From Serratia proteamaculans (lineage in GTDB: Bacteria > Pseudomonadota > Gammaproteobacteria > Enterobacterales > Enterobacteriaceae): DNA of 64,000 bases. Made by a program: the position numbers and the translations under genes. The notes below the pieces were generated by a model, which saw only the letters and a program-made list of their open reading frames with translations, was not told where the DNA came from and did not search any database. Positions 19,162 through 27,644 of this stretch are shown piece by piece; the stretch's first letter is position 1; each line of letters opens with the position of its first letter. The stretch spans positions 62,001 through 126,000 of the forward strand of contig NZ_WBKI01000002.1 in the NCBI RefSeq assembly GCF_008830365.1, written 5' to 3'.

Positions 19162-19647
19162 TCAATTGCGCACGGCGAAATAACGGCGGCTGGTGGCGGG
19201 AACAAACATTAACGTCAGAATGACGACGTCCGGGATTTTTTGCAGGATCAGCACGTGCAGAATTTGGCCGCTGGTTTCACCTTCGACGGTAAACACCTCC
19301 GGCAAAAAGCTGCCAATAGTCGCCAACAGCAGATAACCAACCACCAAACACTGGCAGGCCACATAGACCCAACGGCCCCAGTTGCGACCGCGCATCACCG
19401 CGAAACCGCAGCTAATTTGCAGGCATAGCAGTACCAGACCGGCCAAAAATATCAGGGTGGAATCCCAGGCCTGCGCACTGGTACTGACAAACTCCTGAGC
19501 GCCATCGACACCCAGCTCGCCCAACAGCAACAACACGCTGATGCACTTGATCGCCACCATCGCCGTTCCAGCCACCATCACCGGCACTGGCGCATCTGAA
19601 GTCGTTCTCATTCCCTGCCTGCTATTCAGCATGTCTGACATGTCCAT
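19162..19647 (-). CDS. ybjO: YbjO family inner-membrane protein (DUF2593)
   Basis: A protein of about 161 residues with four hydrophobic helices, ending LQKIPDVVILTLMFVPATSRRYFAV, which closely matches E. coli YbjO (162 residues). It sits between potI and rlmC as in E. coli. Start is uncertain: the ATG at 19647 matches the E. coli length, while an ATG at 19611 has a better upstream AGGCAGGGA. Function unknown. Confidence 0.85.
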   Translation of the reverse strand: MDMSDMLNSRQGMRTTSDAPVPVMVAGTAMVAIKCISVLLLLGELGVDGAQEFVSTSAQAWDSTLIFLAGLVLLCLQISCGFAVMRGRNWGRWVYVACQCLVVGYLLLATIGSFLPEVFTVEGETSGQILHVLILQKIPDVVILTLMFVPATSRRYFAVRN

Positions 19648-19744
19648 GTTCCGCAACGAAACGCCACCTATTCAAGCGGCATATATAAAGTCAGGTAATC
19701 AATTGCAATACCAATAATTGCAAAAATAGCAGGTTTAATCAGAC

Positions 19745-20590
19745 TCAGCTACGGGCAGCCTTTTGTAATTCGCGCGATCGCTGTTTTTCCGAGCGCGCCA
19801 TAAACCACCATGCAATCAGGCCGATAACGCCGACCACCAGCAAGATCAAACTCGCCAGTGCGTTGATTTCCGGATTAACCCCCATGCGCACGCTGGAGAA
19901 CACCAACATCGGCAAGGTGGTCGCCCCCGGTCCGGCGACAAAGCTGGCAATCACCAGATCGTCCAGCGACAGGGTAAACGCCAACATCCAGCCGGCGATC
20001 AGCGCCGGGGCAATCATCGGCAAAGTGATCACAAAGAACACTTTCAACGGCGTTGCGCCCAGATCCATCGCCGCCTCTTCGATCGAGCGATCCAACTCAC
20101 GCAGACGCGAACTGATCACCACCGAAACATAGGCAGTACAGAAGGTGACGTGCGCCAGCCAGATGGTGAACATGCCGCGTTCCGAGGGCCAGCCAAAGGT
20201 GTGCCCCATCGCCACAAACAGCAGCAGCAGCGACAGGCCGGTGATCACGTCCGGCATAACCAGCGGAGCGGTCAGCATAAAGGCAAAACCGGTTGCCCCC
20301 CGGAAACGCCCAAAGCGCACCATCACCATAGCCGCAATTGCCCCCAACACCACCGCGGCAGTCGCTGAGGCGGCCGCAATGGTCAGGCTAAGCCCGACGG
20401 CACTGATCATCGCCGAATCATGGAACAGCGCGGTATACCAGCGCGTCGACCAACCGGCCCACACCGTCACCAGTTTGGAGCTGTTGAACGAGTAGATCAC
20501 CAACATCAACATCGGTGCGTACAAGAAGGTGAAGCCTATCACCAGAATGGCGATACGCCACGGTGAGCGCACTACCGGCAAGTTGTTCAT
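19745..20590 (-). CDS. potI: Putrescine ABC transporter permease PotI
   Basis: A 281-residue permease with six predicted helices and the EAA loop SIEEAAMDLGATPLKVFFVITLPMIAPA. It is the last gene of potFGHI. Its ATG overlaps the potH stop by four bases, indicating coupled translation of the heterodimeric channel. Confidence 0.96.
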   Translation of the reverse strand: MNNLPVVRSPWRIAILVIGFTFLYAPMLMLVIYSFNSSKLVTVWAGWSTRWYTALFHDSAMISAVGLSLTIAAASATAAVVLGAIAAMVMVRFGRFRGATGFAFMLTAPLVMPDVITGLSLLLLFVAMGHTFGWPSERGMFTIWLAHVTFCTAYVSVVISSRLRELDRSIEEAAMDLGATPLKVFFVITLPMIAPALIAGWMLAFTLSLDDLVIASFVAGPGATTLPMLVFSSVRMGVNPEINALASLILLVVGVIGLIAWWFMARSEKQRSRELQKAARS

Positions 20591-21552
20591 CCCCGCCCCC
20601 CCATTTCCTTATTCTGGTGCTTGTGGAACCAGAGAATCGGCACGATCAACAGCAGCAACATGACGGTAGCAACCGCCGAGGCCACCGGCCAGTCGCGGTT
20701 ATTAAAGAACTCCTGCCACAGTACCCGCCCGATCATAATGCTGTCCGGCCCTCCCAGCAGTTCGGGGATCACGAACTCACCCACCGCCGGAATAAACACC
20801 AGCATCGAACCGGCAATAATGCCACCACGGGTCAATGGCATAATCACGCTGAAGAAGGTTTTCAACGGTTTGGCGCCCAGATCCAGCGAAGCCTCTACCA
20901 GCGAATAATCCAGACGTGTCAGCGCGGTATAAATCGGCAGCACCATAAACGGCAGATAGGAATACACCACGCCGATATACACCGCCAGATTGGTGTGCAG
21001 GATCACCAGCGGCTGATCGATTACCCCCAACCACAACAAGAAATTATTCAGAATACCGTTGTTTTTCAGGATGCCCATCCAGGCGTAGACGCGGATCAGG
21101 AACGAGGTCCACGACGGCAGGATCACCAGCAACAGCAAGATATTGCGGGTTGAGGATTTGCTGTGTGCCACAGCCCAAGCCAGCGGGTAGCCGATGATCA
21201 GGCAACACACCGTCGACACCGCCGCCACCTGCAGCGATTGCAGATAGGCGTCCAGATACAGCGGATCGTCAGTTAATTGCAGGTAGTTGGCGAAGTTGAG
21301 CGCGATGTCCAGCTTACCGTCTGCCCAACTCATCAGGTCGGTGTAAGGCGGTACGGCCAGCGCCAGTTCCGCCAGGCTGATCTTGAACACAATCAGGAAC
21401 GGCAACAAGAACAGCAGCGTCAACCACAGCAACGGCATCGCAATCACCAGCTTGCGGCCATGGGCCATCTGCAGGCGTTGGAAAAAAGCTTTCAGCGGAC
21501 CGGGTCCTTTGGCAGGAGGTTCCGGCGGCGTGCGTTCAGCAAGCATTGTCAT
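20587..21552 (-). CDS. potH: Putrescine ABC transporter permease PotH
   Basis: A 321-residue permease with an N-terminal cytoplasmic extension (Pro-rich, then ALKAFFQRLQM) and six helices. The EAA loop is SLVEASLDLGAKPLKTFFSVIMPLTRGGI. It lies 25 bases after potG and overlaps potI. Length agrees with E. coli PotH (317). Confidence 0.96.
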   Translation of the reverse strand: MTMLAERTPPEPPAKGPGPLKAFFQRLQMAHGRKLVIAMPLLWLTLLFLLPFLIVFKISLAELALAVPPYTDLMSWADGKLDIALNFANYLQLTDDPLYLDAYLQSLQVAAVSTVCCLIIGYPLAWAVAHSKSSTRNILLLLVILPSWTSFLIRVYAWMGILKNNGILNNFLLWLGVIDQPLVILHTNLAVYIGVVYSYLPFMVLPIYTALTRLDYSLVEASLDLGAKPLKTFFSVIMPLTRGGIIAGSMLVFIPAVGEFVIPELLGGPDSIMIGRVLWQEFFNNRDWPVASAVATVMLLLLIVPILWFHKHQNKEMGGRG

Positions 21553-21577
21553 AATGATTATTCCTCACCTTCTCAAC

Positions 21578-22711
21578 TCACACCGTCAACACGACACAGC
21601 TGTCGGCTTCCCAACTCAGGCGGACTTCATCGCCCCAAGTCGGCATCCCTTTGCGGAATCGGTGGCCGTTCTGCAATTGGGCGCTAATCATCTGACCGCT
21701 GTGCAACTTCACGTGGTAGATCGACAGATCGCCGAGGTAAGCGATATGCACCACCTCCCCGACCGCAAAGTTGCAGCCGTCTTGCGGTACGTCTTCGCAC
21801 AACATGATTTTTTCCGGCCGTAGGGCAACCTGGATCGGCACGCCGTCCACGACCGAGGCATCGGAATCCACCTTGATCGCATGGCGCAGGCCGGGGCTTT
21901 GCAGGATCAATCCATCGTCATGACGCTCTTGCAGTACGCAGTCAAACACGTTGACCGAGCCGATAAACTCGGCGCTAAAGCGGCTGTTGGGATGCTCGTA
22001 GATCTCTTCAGGCTCGCCGATCTGCACAAATTTTCCACGGTTCATGATGGCGATACGCCCCGCCATGGTCATGGCTTCTTCCTGATCGTGGGTAACCATC
22101 ACACAGGTCACACCGACCCGTTCAAGAATATCCGTCACTTCCAACTGCATGCGGTCACGCAGCTTTTTATCCAGGGCGCCCATCGGCTCATCCAACAGCA
22201 GCAGCTTCGGCCGTTTGGCCAGGCTGCGTGCCAGTGCCACCCGCTGGCGTTGACCACCAGACAACTGATGCGGTTTACGTTTGGCAAACTCCTGCATGTG
22301 CACCAGCGACAGCATCTCCGCCACCCGAGCGACGATTTCTGCGCGCGGCATTTTGTCCTGCTTCAGGCCAAAGGCGATGTTTTGCTCTACTGTCATGTGC
22401 GGGAACAGCGCGTAGGACTGGAACATCATGTTGATCGGCCGCTGGTAAGGCGGCACGTGCGACATATCCTGCCCATCGAGCACAATCTGCCCTTCCGTCG
22501 GCTGTTCAAAGCCGGCCAGCATGCGCAATAGCGTCGATTTCCCGCAGCCGGATGGGCCCAGCAAGGCAAATATTTCGCCCTTATAGATGGTCAGGCTGAC
22601 GTCTTCGACCGCGTTTTGGCCATCAAAGGTTTTGGTGAGGTTACGGATTTCCAGCAGAGGGGTGAAGACCTTCTGCGACTTGGCTTGAGGACGAGGGATA
22701 GCGTCGTTCAA
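21578..22711 (-). CDS. potG: Putrescine ABC transporter ATP-binding protein PotG
   Basis: A 377-residue ABC ATPase, the length of E. coli PotG. Walker A is GPSGCGKST, the Q-loop is MFQSYALFPH, the signature LSGGQRQR, Walker B LLLDEPMGALD, and the switch His VTHDQEE. The C-terminal 130 residues are the TOBE-type regulatory domain. The start is a TTG at 22711, eight bases after GGAGAG; the following residues NDAIPRPQAK match the E. coli N-terminus exactly, whereas the next upstream ATG would add 27 residues that do not. A palindromic repeat separates it from potF. Confidence 0.95.
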   Translation of the reverse strand: MNDAIPRPQAKSQKVFTPLLEIRNLTKTFDGQNAVEDVSLTIYKGEIFALLGPSGCGKSTLLRMLAGFEQPTEGQIVLDGQDMSHVPPYQRPINMMFQSYALFPHMTVEQNIAFGLKQDKMPRAEIVARVAEMLSLVHMQEFAKRKPHQLSGGQRQRVALARSLAKRPKLLLLDEPMGALDKKLRDRMQLEVTDILERVGVTCVMVTHDQEEAMTMAGRIAIMNRGKFVQIGEPEEIYEHPNSRFSAEFIGSVNVFDCVLQERHDDGLILQSPGLRHAIKVDSDASVVDGVPIQVALRPEKIMLCEDVPQDGCNFAVGEVVHIAYLGDLSIYHVKLHSGQMISAQLQNGHRFRKGMPTWGDEVRLSWEADSCVVLTV

Positions 22712-22832
22712 TCGGGGTGCTCTCCGGTGCAAACAGTACAAAAAACCACGGCGATTGCCATGGCCCAAAATGGCAACGCAGGCGGGAAGCACCCGCCTGC
22801 TGGTATGACACCGGGCTCAGCGTACTGAGCCC

Positions 22833-22957
22833 CTACCCATCATCCTTCAAGCTGCCTCTGTGTTGGCTGCGCCCGCTCACCCCAGTCACTTAGTTGAGTA
22901 AGCTCCCAGGGATTTACGGCCTTGCCGCCTTGATGCAACTCGAATTATTTAGGGTAT
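22833..22957. repeat. Intergenic palindromic repeat, copy 3, long form (potF-potG gap)
   Basis: About 125 bases bounded by TACCCATCATCCTTCAAG on the left and CTCGAATTATTTAGGGTA on the right, which are imperfect inverted repeats. The interior (TGTTGGCTGCGCCCGCTCAC...) has a constant look I associate with a repeat common in Serratia and related genomes. The arms relate to copies 1 and 2, which lack the long interior. The element fills most of the gap between the potF stop and the potG start and could set the relative amount of binding protein versus transporter; that is inference. Confidence 0.7.
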
Positions 22958-22958
22958 G

Positions 22959-24068
22959 TCATTTCCCGCTTTTAACTTTAGTCCAGGCGCGGGTAATCAC
23001 ACGGTCCAGCTTCGGCGATTGCACATTCAGCGTAAACAGCTTGGCGCGCAAATCGGCCGGTGGGTACACGTTCGGGTTGTCGCGCACCTCGGCATTGACC
23101 AGCGGAGTGGAGTCTTTCACCGCGTTGGCGTAGTACACATAGTTGCTGATCCCTGCCATCACGTCCGGCTTCATCAGGAAGTTCAGGAACTGGTAGGCAG
23201 CGTCCTTATTTTTGGCATCTGCCGGCATGGCGAACATGTCAAAGTAAGTCAGGGCCCCTTCTTTCGGGATCGCATAGGCGACGTTCACGCCATTCTTCGC
23301 TTCTTTGGCACGGTTGGCCGCCTGCATCACGTCGCCGGACCAGCCGATCGCTACGCAGATGTCACCGTTCGCCAAATCGTTGATGTACTGGGAAGAGTGG
23401 AAGTAACGGATGCTCGGCCGCAGCTTGAGCAGCAGATCGTTGGCCGCACCGGTGTAATCCGCTGCGTTGGTGCTGTTGGGATCTTTGCCCAGATAGTGCA
23501 GCACGGTGGCATACACCTCACTTGGCGCATCCAGGAAGGAAACGCCACAGCTCTTCAGCTTCTCGAGGTTTTCCGGTTTGAGGATCAGATCCCAGCTGTC
23601 GACCGGGGCATCTTTACCCAGCACCGCCTTCACTTTATCGACGTTATAGCCGATGCCGGTGGTCACCATCAGATAAGGAATGCCGTACTTGTTGTCCTTG
23701 TCATTGTGAGCCACCAGTTGCAGCATCTCGGGATCAAGGTTTTTGTAGTTCGGCATTTTGCTCTTGTCGAGCGGCTCAAAAATACCGGCCTTCGACTGTC
23801 GCTCAAGGAAGTTGGATGAAGGTACTACCAGATCATAACCGGTGCTGCCCGCCATCAACTTGCCTTCCAATACTTCATTGGAGTCAAAGACGTCGTACAC
23901 CACTTTAATGCCGGTTTCTTTCTGGAATTTGGCTAAGGTATCCGGCGCAATATAGTCGGACCAGTTATAGACGTGCAGCGTTTTTTCCTCGGCTGACGCT
24001 GTGACGGACCCGGCCATCAGCAGGCCGGCAACAAGACCCGATAACCACTTTTTACGTTGGGTGACCAT
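22959..24068 (-). CDS. potF: Putrescine-binding periplasmic protein PotF
   Basis: A 369-residue polyamine-binding protein (E. coli PotF is 370). The signal peptide of about 26 residues ends VTASAEE. The mature protein opens with KTLHVYNWSDYIAPDTLAKF, whose Trp and Ser-Asp contribute to the putrescine pocket in the family, and continues with VPSSNFLERQSKAG. The ATG at 24068 follows GGAGGAAG; an upstream in-frame start would precede the signal peptide. First gene of potFGHI. Confidence 0.96.
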   Translation of the reverse strand: MVTQRKKWLSGLVAGLLMAGSVTASAEEKTLHVYNWSDYIAPDTLAKFQKETGIKVVYDVFDSNEVLEGKLMAGSTGYDLVVPSSNFLERQSKAGIFEPLDKSKMPNYKNLDPEMLQLVAHNDKDNKYGIPYLMVTTGIGYNVDKVKAVLGKDAPVDSWDLILKPENLEKLKSCGVSFLDAPSEVYATVLHYLGKDPNSTNAADYTGAANDLLLKLRPSIRYFHSSQYINDLANGDICVAIGWSGDVMQAANRAKEAKNGVNVAYAIPKEGALTYFDMFAMPADAKNKDAAYQFLNFLMKPDVMAGISNYVYYANAVKDSTPLVNAEVRDNPNVYPPADLRAKLFTLNVQSPKLDRVITRAWTKVKSGK

Positions 24069-24476
24069 CCGTAACTTCCTCCAAAACAGGGGTGAATCAT
24101 AGAATTGAACTTGTATCGCGAAAGGATACAAAACCTTTCCTGATCGAGCGCAATCGTTGCAACCGCGGATTGAATGGCTATGCAGTTGATTGCATACGCC
24201 TTTTTCAGTTGCTCAGCCCGCATGGTCACCAGGGGAATCGCAAGCCCTTAGCAGAATCAGCAGCATAACCGCTGTTGCCGGAACGCACCAGCCTCCGGGG
24301 TTAAAACCGGCTTTTATCGATTTTTTATGCAGTTTGTCTGTATGTGATACGGCATTAAGGGCATAAACGACGAAGAATATCTGGTAACAGAGGGTAAAAC
24401 GCAGAATATATTATTGCGGAAGGGAATAACGGCAGCATGCCGCCAGAGCAGCGGCACACATAATGTACAGTAGGGA
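24069..24476. other. Intergenic region between ybjN and potF
   Basis: About 400 bases with no supportable gene. The part nearest potF should hold its promoter on the minus strand; a weak pair TTGCGC and TGTATC with 17 bases between lies close to the gene. Several short palindromes are present (for example GTATC/GATAC) but none that I can assign to a known regulator. Confidence 0.4.
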
Positions 24477-24956
24477 TCAGTGCAGCATTGGCAGGCGGTC
24501 AGTCGCAGCCGTGTTATCTTCTTCGTCACCCATAAACAGCAGATCGTTCGCCCGCGCCTCGAGGATCACCATCGAGATTTGCTCTTCGCCCTGCTGCATA
24601 AAGTGGGTGAACTGCTCCAGCGTGACGCCAACGGCGATGCTCAGCGACTGGCAGACGATCAGCTTCGGCAGGTTATCGTCCTGGATATCAACAAAGGCTT
24701 TGATGGTCAGCGAACTGGCGTTGATCTGGCTGAGATCGGCCACCAGCGGGATCAAAGCGGTCGGCTTCACCTCGGCCAGCGCAGAGAACAGCAGCACGTT
24801 GTCGACCAGATCGAGCTTGGCATCGAATACGCCGTCGAAATTTTGCATGTGCGGCAGGTGCAGCGCCTGACAGGAATCGCACTCAAAGAAAGAAATGCCC
24901 GATTGATCCAGCCAGCGTCGTAACAGCGCCAAATCAGGGACAATGAGTGAATCCAT
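24477..24956 (-). CDS. ybjN: YbjN domain protein
   Basis: A 159-residue cytoplasmic protein of the YbjN family (E. coli 158 residues), with the type III secretion chaperone-like fold known for the family. Visible conserved parts are GISFFECDSCQALHLPHMQ and FVDIQDDNLPKLIVCQSLSIAVGVTLEQF. E. coli YbjN affects motility, stress response and exopolysaccharide when over-expressed, with no known biochemical activity. It lies between potF and rimK, as in E. coli. Confidence 0.93.
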   Translation of the reverse strand: MDSLIVPDLALLRRWLDQSGISFFECDSCQALHLPHMQNFDGVFDAKLDLVDNVLLFSALAEVKPTALIPLVADLSQINASSLTIKAFVDIQDDNLPKLIVCQSLSIAVGVTLEQFTHFMQQGEEQISMVILEARANDLLFMGDEEDNTAATDRLPMLH

Positions 24957-25117
24957 AATACCAGCCTCACAATATTCAAAACGCGAAAAGGCGCATAGCT
25001 TACGGAATATTGCCCCGCTACGCCACGATCAATGCGGCTTAATTCGCTATTAAGGTAAATATGGTTGAGAAAAAGTCACAACTCCAGCCGCGGAAAGACG
25101 AATTTTTTGCAAGCCAC

Positions 25118-26020
25118 TTATCCACCCGATTTCAACCTAAAACCTGGCCTGCCGCGCTGCTCAATATACTCGATCATCCTGCCGGCGATATCCAACCCGG
25201 TGGTGCTCTCCACCCCTTCCAGGCCCGGCGAAGCATTGACCTCCATCACCAGCGGACCACGCACCGCACGCAGAATATCCACCCCGGCGACGTCCAGCCC
25301 CAGCGTAATGGCGGCCTTGACCGCAATCGCCCGCTCTTTGGTGGTGATGCTCACCTTGCGGGCGGTGCCGCCACGGTGCAGATTGGAACGAAACTCCCCG
25401 GGTTTGGCCTGGCGCTCAATCGCCGCCACCACTTTTCCGCCAACCACCAGACAGCGCACATCGCTGCCCTGTGCCTCGCGAATGTATTCTTGCACCAGAA
25501 TATGGGCGTTAAGGCCGCGAAAGGCATCAATCACGCTTTCCGCCGCCTGACGCGTTTCCGCCAGTACCACGCCGATACCCTGGGTGCCCTCCACCAACTT
25601 GACCACCAGTGGCGCGCCGCCGACCAGTTCGATCAAATCCCCGGTGTCGTCCGGGGAATGGGCAAACCCGGTGATCGGCAGATCGATCCCCTGCCGCGCC
25701 AGCAACTGCAGCGAACGTAGTTTGTCGCGTGCACGGGTGATCGCTACCGACTCATTCAGCGGGTAGCTGCCCAGCAGTTCAAACTGGCGCAGCACCGCGG
25801 TGCCGTAAAAGGTGATGGCGGAGCCGATACGCGGGATCACCGCATCGTAACGCTCCAGTTGACGACCGCGATAATGGATAGTCGGTGCCGCCGGGTTGAT
25901 GTTCATATAGCAGGAGAGCGGATCGATAACCTCAATGCTGTGGCCGCGCTGCTCCGCCGCCTCAACCAAACGCTTACATGAGTACAACGTTCCATCGCGC
26001 GAAAGAATGGCAATTTTCAC
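25118..26020 (-). CDS. rimK: Ribosomal protein S6 glutamate ligase RimK
   Basis: A 300-residue ATP-grasp ligase that adds glutamates to the C-terminus of ribosomal protein S6, and can make poly-alpha-glutamate in vitro. Motifs include the N-terminal [33 protein letters not shown] for ATP, VQEYI, and [12 protein letters not shown] with metal ligands. Same length as E. coli RimK. It is 57 bases after ybjC; in E. coli nfsA lies in this gap. Confidence 0.96.
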   Translation of the reverse strand: MKIAILSRDGTLYSCKRLVEAAEQRGHSIEVIDPLSCYMNINPAAPTIHYRGRQLERYDAVIPRIGSAITFYGTAVLRQFELLGSYPLNESVAITRARDKLRSLQLLARQGIDLPITGFAHSPDDTGDLIELVGGAPLVVKLVEGTQGIGVVLAETRQAAESVIDAFRGLNAHILVQEYIREAQGSDVRCLVVGGKVVAAIERQAKPGEFRSNLHRGGTARKVSITTKERAIAVKAAITLGLDVAGVDILRAVRGPLVMEVNASPGLEGVESTTGLDIAGRMIEYIEQRGRPGFRLKSGG

Positions 26021-26077
26021 TTGTCACCCCAAAAAGGCAAACACCTGCCTGGCAGGCCTGTCAGCGGCGGCCGTGAC

Positions 26078-26392
26078 TCAGGCACGCGGCTCCTTGTCGT
26101 TTTTCTCGTCCGGCGTTATTTTCGCTGCAGGCTTGGGCCGATCGTTCTGCGGCGGCTGACCACCACGCATCAACGGGCCAAACCCCTGCACCACACGCCA
26201 AACCAGAAACGCCGCTGCCGGCACCATCAGCGCCACGCCGAGGAAAATCATCCCCACCGCCGCCTGCTGTGAAGCCAGCCACCCCGGCAATTGAACGTGG
26301 CTGTGAATGCTCAAATAGGCCAGCACCAACAACAGCATCCCCAGCCCTTCCAAAACCAGCACCGTACGCGGTAAGTCACCGAATGAACGCAT
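26078..26392 (-). CDS. ybjC: YbjC family inner-membrane protein (DUF1418)
   Basis: A 104-residue protein with two membrane helices (VLVLEGLGMLLLVLAYLSI and VGMIFLGVALMVPAAAFLV) and a charged C-terminal tail rich in Lys, Asp and Pro. It aligns with E. coli YbjC (MRxxGxLPxxVLxLExxGMxLL). I chose the ATG at 26392, after GGAGAAG; the 55 codons before it do not resemble the family. Divergent from grxA as in E. coli. Function unknown. Confidence 0.85.
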   Translation of the reverse strand: MRSFGDLPRTVLVLEGLGMLLLVLAYLSIHSHVQLPGWLASQQAAVGMIFLGVALMVPAAAFLVWRVVQGFGPLMRGGQPPQNDRPKPAAKITPDEKNDKEPRA

Positions 26393-26635
26393 ATTTTTCT
26401 TCTCCAGAAGCTCTGCCTCCAGTGTAGTGAATTCCCATTGATGACGACAGCCCCGGCGGCTTAATCGGTTACATGAATCAGAGTAACAGGTAATTCCTGC
26501 TTTTTTTTCGCCGACCCAACGGGCATAGTAGTCGCCATCAATGCGGGTAATGCTCAAGCTTAAGTCTTTTTTGACTGACAGAATGTCATTGCAGTTGCGA
26601 GTAAATTATTGAATATCAATCTTAAGGAGTGTTGC

Positions 26636-26899
26636 ATGTTTGCAGTTATCTTCGGGCGCCCAGGCTGTCCTTATTGTGTCCGTGCGAAAGAGTTGGCGGA
26701 AAAACTGACTGAAGAACGTGACGATTTCAACTTCCGTTATGTTGATATCCACGCTGAAGGCATCACCAAGGCCGACCTGGAAAAAACCGTCGGCAAGCCG
26801 GTAGAAACCGTACCGCAGATTTTCCTCGATGAGAAACACATCGGCGGCTGCACCGATTTCGAAGCCTATGCCAAAGACAACCTGAACCTGTTCCAGTAA
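26636..26899 (+). CDS. grxA: Glutaredoxin 1
   Basis: An 87-residue glutathione-dependent disulfide reductase that supports ribonucleotide reductase and reduces oxidised OxyR. The active site is GCPYC near residue 11; the cis-proline is in ETVPQIFLDE and the glutathione-binding segment is HIGGCTDFEAY. The ATG follows AAGGAG by six bases. It is monocistronic, with a terminator after it. Confidence 0.97.
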   Translation: MFAVIFGRPGCPYCVRAKELAEKLTEERDDFNFRYVDIHAEGITKADLEKTVGKPVETVPQIFLDEKHIGGCTDFEAYAKDNLNLFQ

Positions 26900-26916
26900 G
26901 TTTCAGGCAGAACGAC

Positions 26917-26943
26917 AAAAAGGCGCTTAAAGCGCCTTTTTTA
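26917..26943 (+). terminator. Intrinsic terminator of grxA
   Basis: AAAAAGGCGCT and AGCGCCTTTTTT form an 11-base stem with a three-base loop and T tract. The A-rich left side makes it work in both directions, so it may also end ybjM. Confidence 0.88.
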
Positions 26944-26949
26944 TTGCCG

Positions 26950-27330
26950 TTAGCCACGATGGCACTGGCGGTAGGCCTGTAGCAGGCTACGCACAAACAG
27001 AGCCAGCAACGCACCGAACACGCACCAGAACACTGCGCTGGTCGCATAAGCCAGTTCCTGCCAGACCGAGGCAGACGGTGTTAGCCAAAAATGACGGATA
27101 ACCAGACACAACGGCAGCGCATACAACGCCCCCAGCAGCGGACAGAGAATACGTTTTTTGCTCGACAAGTAGCTCGCAACCACGCCGGGTATCACAAACA
27201 GCAGCAGGCCGGTTTCACCCCGATGCTCATGATCCGTGCTGCCAAATGCCCCACTCTGCTGGCCGAGATACACCAGGCTGAACAGCAGAAAACAGCTTAA
27301 AATTCCCCACCAATACCGTTCACTCGCCAT
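26950..27330 (-). CDS. ybjM: YbjM inner-membrane protein
   Basis: A 126-residue protein with four predicted helices. It aligns along its length with E. coli YbjM (125 residues): WGILSCFLLFSLV, GLLLFVIPGVVASYLS and WQELAYATSAVFWCVFGALLALF. The ATG at 27330 follows AGGGGAGGGG and removes 17 upstream codons with no family match. Convergent with grxA, divergent from ybjL. Function unknown. Confidence 0.85.
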   Translation of the reverse strand: MASERYWWGILSCFLLFSLVYLGQQSGAFGSTDHEHRGETGLLLFVIPGVVASYLSSKKRILCPLLGALYALPLCLVIRHFWLTPSASVWQELAYATSAVFWCVFGALLALFVRSLLQAYRQCHRG

Positions 27331-27644
27331 GCGCCCCTCCCCTTTAACCTCGTTAACCACCGTAAAAATCAGCCGTGCCACAAAGCCGGTGACGCCTTGC
27401 CGTAAACCGACAATGCTGAACTGAACTTTTTCCTTGGCCTAAAGAGAGTTAAATGCTTTCGGCAGGGCATGGATCCAGCTTTATGCTGGCTGTCACGCGC
27501 CATAGCGACTAGAATAAACGCCGCCGATCGATGGTTCGAATCGCCTTTCGCTGGTTAGTTATTTATGACGTCGCTTTTTGACTGAATTTATATCTTATAT
27601 TTATCTATATCAAGCACTTACTGGTAAACAATAAGTTATCCTAC
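27331..27644. other. Intergenic region between ybjM and ybjL
   Basis: About 310 bases that must hold the divergent promoters. The half nearest ybjL is AT-rich. A small hairpin CCAGC/GCTGG lies at 27475-27489. I see no gene and no operator that I can name. Confidence 0.4.
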
